Shown here in pieces: positions 4,980 to 6,501 of a stretch of DNA of 6,501 nucleotides. The position numbers and the translations under genes are program-made. Origin of the DNA: CAVQFC01 sp036497895 (GTDB lineage Bacteria > Acidobacteriota > Vicinamibacteria > Vicinamibacterales > CAVVIG01); assembly GCA_036497895.1 (NCBI GenBank), contig DASXIR010000115.1, forward strand, positions 1 to 6,501, read 5' to 3'. Positions within the stretch are counted from its first letter, which is position 1; the number at the start of each line of letters is the position of its first letter. The notes beneath the pieces are model-generated. The model worked only from the letters and a program-made list of their open reading frames with translations. It was not told where the DNA came from and did not search any database.

Positions 4980-6501
4980 CTACTTTCCGGTGTTCACGTA
5001 ACTGACGCAGGCCCCTTGATTCTTGAATGAAGAGCCGTCTGCTCGCACGAGACTTTGCCACCCACTATCCTTGCAGTCCTCTTTTGTCGCTGGCACCGCC
5101 GGCGTGAAGGACACGCCCCGCAGCACTTCGCCGAAGCGGGCCGTTCGCAGCACCGTGAAGGTCTCCTGTGCGGCCGCCGCGCTCGAGGTGTTCGCCAGCA
5201 CGTCGGAAATAAACACGAGCTGGTTGGGATCCGCGCCTTGATCGACGTTGGTGCTGACTGTGGACGTGATCGCCCAGATGCTCGCCGTGCCGTCGGCGTT
5301 GACACGGCCGGTCAGGTTCCGCAAGCCGTCAGCGGCGGGGTTGAGAGCGGGCGGATACACTTCGCCGTTCGGTCCATTGGCCACGCTGTACGGAAGGAAT
5401 CGATTCAATCCATTTTGTAAGACGTACATCTTTTCCCACATTGAGGTCTCGTCGTTGAAGACCCACTTTTGCAGTCCGGCGGACATATCTCCGGCTACGC
5501 CCTGTCCTTCATCGGCAATGTAGACGGTCTTCGCATTGGCGAACCAGATGCCGAACGGGAAGTTGTCACTCGAGGGGGTCACCAGGTTCTTCGCGAGGGT
5601 CGTGGGGAATCCTGCGAGGACGCACATGTTGGGAGGCAACAGACCGTTCGCCTGCAGCGCCGCCGCGTCGGTCGCATTGCTGAAGACTGGCGGCATCGCC
5701 GGTAAATTGGCGCCACTCTGCGGCAGGCCGATGCCAGGCGTAGCACTTGCGCTCGGACAGGCCTGACCGGTTGTATCCACAAAGTACACGGTGTTGATGC
5801 CGTTGCCGCCGCTCCCCTTCGACAGATACACGACTTGTCCGAAGGTAGTCAGTCCGCGGAAATTCGTGTCCTTGCCTACCTTGTCCGCCGCATAGAAGTG
5901 CGGCGGGTTGCTGGGATCCTTGAGTTGGCTAATCGAGAAGCTGCCGAGCGGCGTCGGCAGCCGTGAGGGGCTTTGCCCCGGAGTGATGAATTGTGTCCCA
6001 GCTCCCAGGATGATGCTGGCGGGCTGCGGATTTCCGCCGTTACCCGCGTTTCCGGCCGTGTAGTAGACCAGCGCGCCATCGGTGTTGTTGAGCAGTGCGG
6101 CCCGGCCATTGTTGCCGCTGTAGTCGGTGGTCTCCGTGATCTCCATGGCGCCGGCGCTGTCGAGTTGAGCCACCGCTCGGTTGTACGAGCTGGTGACCGG
6201 GTTCGTTGGATCGACCGTCGAGAACGGGCCGTTGGTCGGGGAGACGGTGTTGGCGTTCGAGACGTCGAGGAGGTTTGTCCCGGCACCAACGTACCCCATG
6301 AAAGTTAACTAGGTTCGGTCCGAGGACAGGTTCAACGCCACCTCTGATTTCGACGAGAAGCTGGTCACGATCTGAGCAGGGTCAACTTGCCGCGAATCGA
6401 GGAGCGTACCATCCGGTGTCAACTGGTCGAGAAAGATCGGCGACGTCACGCCGAAACTGGCGTACGGTGTTTCGTTGGCCCATACACCCGGGTAGCTGCC
6501 G
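4980..6501 (-). pseudogene. Secreted propeller-like conserved hypothetical protein, interrupted by an in-frame TAG (partial, N-terminus off the right edge)
   Basis: The frame enters at the right edge and reads 63 codons (SYPGVWANETPYASFGVTSP, LDQLTPDGTLL, then VTSFSSKSEVALNLSSDRT) to a TAG at 6311-6309. It continues in the same frame with LTFMGYVGAGTNLLDVSNAN for a further 442 codons to a TAG at 4982-4980. Both sides read as one protein: no frameshift is needed, and the first downstream ATG (6299-6297) lacks a Shine-Dalgarno and a signal peptide. The downstream part shows propeller-like strands (GRAALLNNTDGALVYY, GINTVYFVDTTG, FGIWFANAKTVYIADEGQG, GLQKWVF, NQLVFISDVL). It ends in a two-cysteine motif (counted from that ATG, Cys409 to Cys431, CKDSGW then FKNQGACVSYV) that I associate with many secreted bacterial proteins. 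Function unknown. A sequencing error, a true nonsense mutation or translation of the downstream fragment alone are the options; a nonsense mutation is my preferred reading. Confidence 0.7.
6309..6311 (-). other. In-frame amber codon interrupting the hypothetical gene
   Basis: The plus-strand bases CTA at 6309-6311 read TAG on the minus strand between the codons for ...SSDRT and LTFMGYV.... One substitution restores the frame; CAG (Gln) to TAG by a C-to-T transition is the simplest, and AAG (Lys) or TCG (Ser) are other one-step parents. The same frame also ends naturally in TAG at 4982-4980. Confidence 0.75.

Noticed and set aside
6309..6311. TAG decoded as an amino acid (pyrrolysine or genome-wide amber reassignment)
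   Set aside because: The same gene ends with TAG right after its typical C-terminal motif, so TAG works as a normal stop here, and nothing in the window suggests dedicated amber-decoding genes. Local read-through cannot be excluded.

Overview
The window looks like a chromosomal segment of a high-GC, free-living Gram-negative bacterium, most likely an Acidobacteriota member of the Vicinamibacteria type. This is inferred from gene content: an Oar-like TonB-dependent receptor with an N-terminal carboxypeptidase-regulatory-like domain, a YncE/YVTN beta-propeller, a PF04185-type phosphoesterase and a secreted propeller-like hypothetical protein. I see no rRNA, tRNA, CRISPR array, insertion sequence or integrase.

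Layout from left to right. (1) Positions 1-1907, minus strand: the N-terminal 635 codons of a TonB-dependent receptor whose C-terminus lies beyond the left edge. (2) Positions 1908-2151: a divergent intergenic region holding three inverted repeats. (3) Positions 2152-2415, plus strand: a small acidic protein with a Cys2-His2-like motif, probably co-transcribed with (4), a signal-peptide-bearing YncE-like beta-propeller at 2461-3528 that has a strong ribosome binding site. (5) Positions 3538-4806, minus strand: a secreted phosphoesterase that converges on the propeller gene with only 9 nt between the stops. (6) Positions 4807-4979: a gap with two tandem hairpins. (7) Positions 4980-6501, minus strand: a secreted, propeller-like conserved hypothetical gene, open at the right edge and interrupted by one in-frame TAG at 6309-6311, with recognisable protein sequence on both sides.

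The products share a cell-envelope theme: one outer-membrane receptor, and three proteins that are exported or probably exported. The YncE-like propeller and the phosphoesterase are notable neighbours because the same two domains occur fused in one polypeptide in other bacteria. No pathway can be assigned firmly. The points most worth checking are the amber-interrupted gene, the small zinc-finger-like ORF, the repeat-dense divergent promoter region and the tandem hairpins after the interrupted gene.
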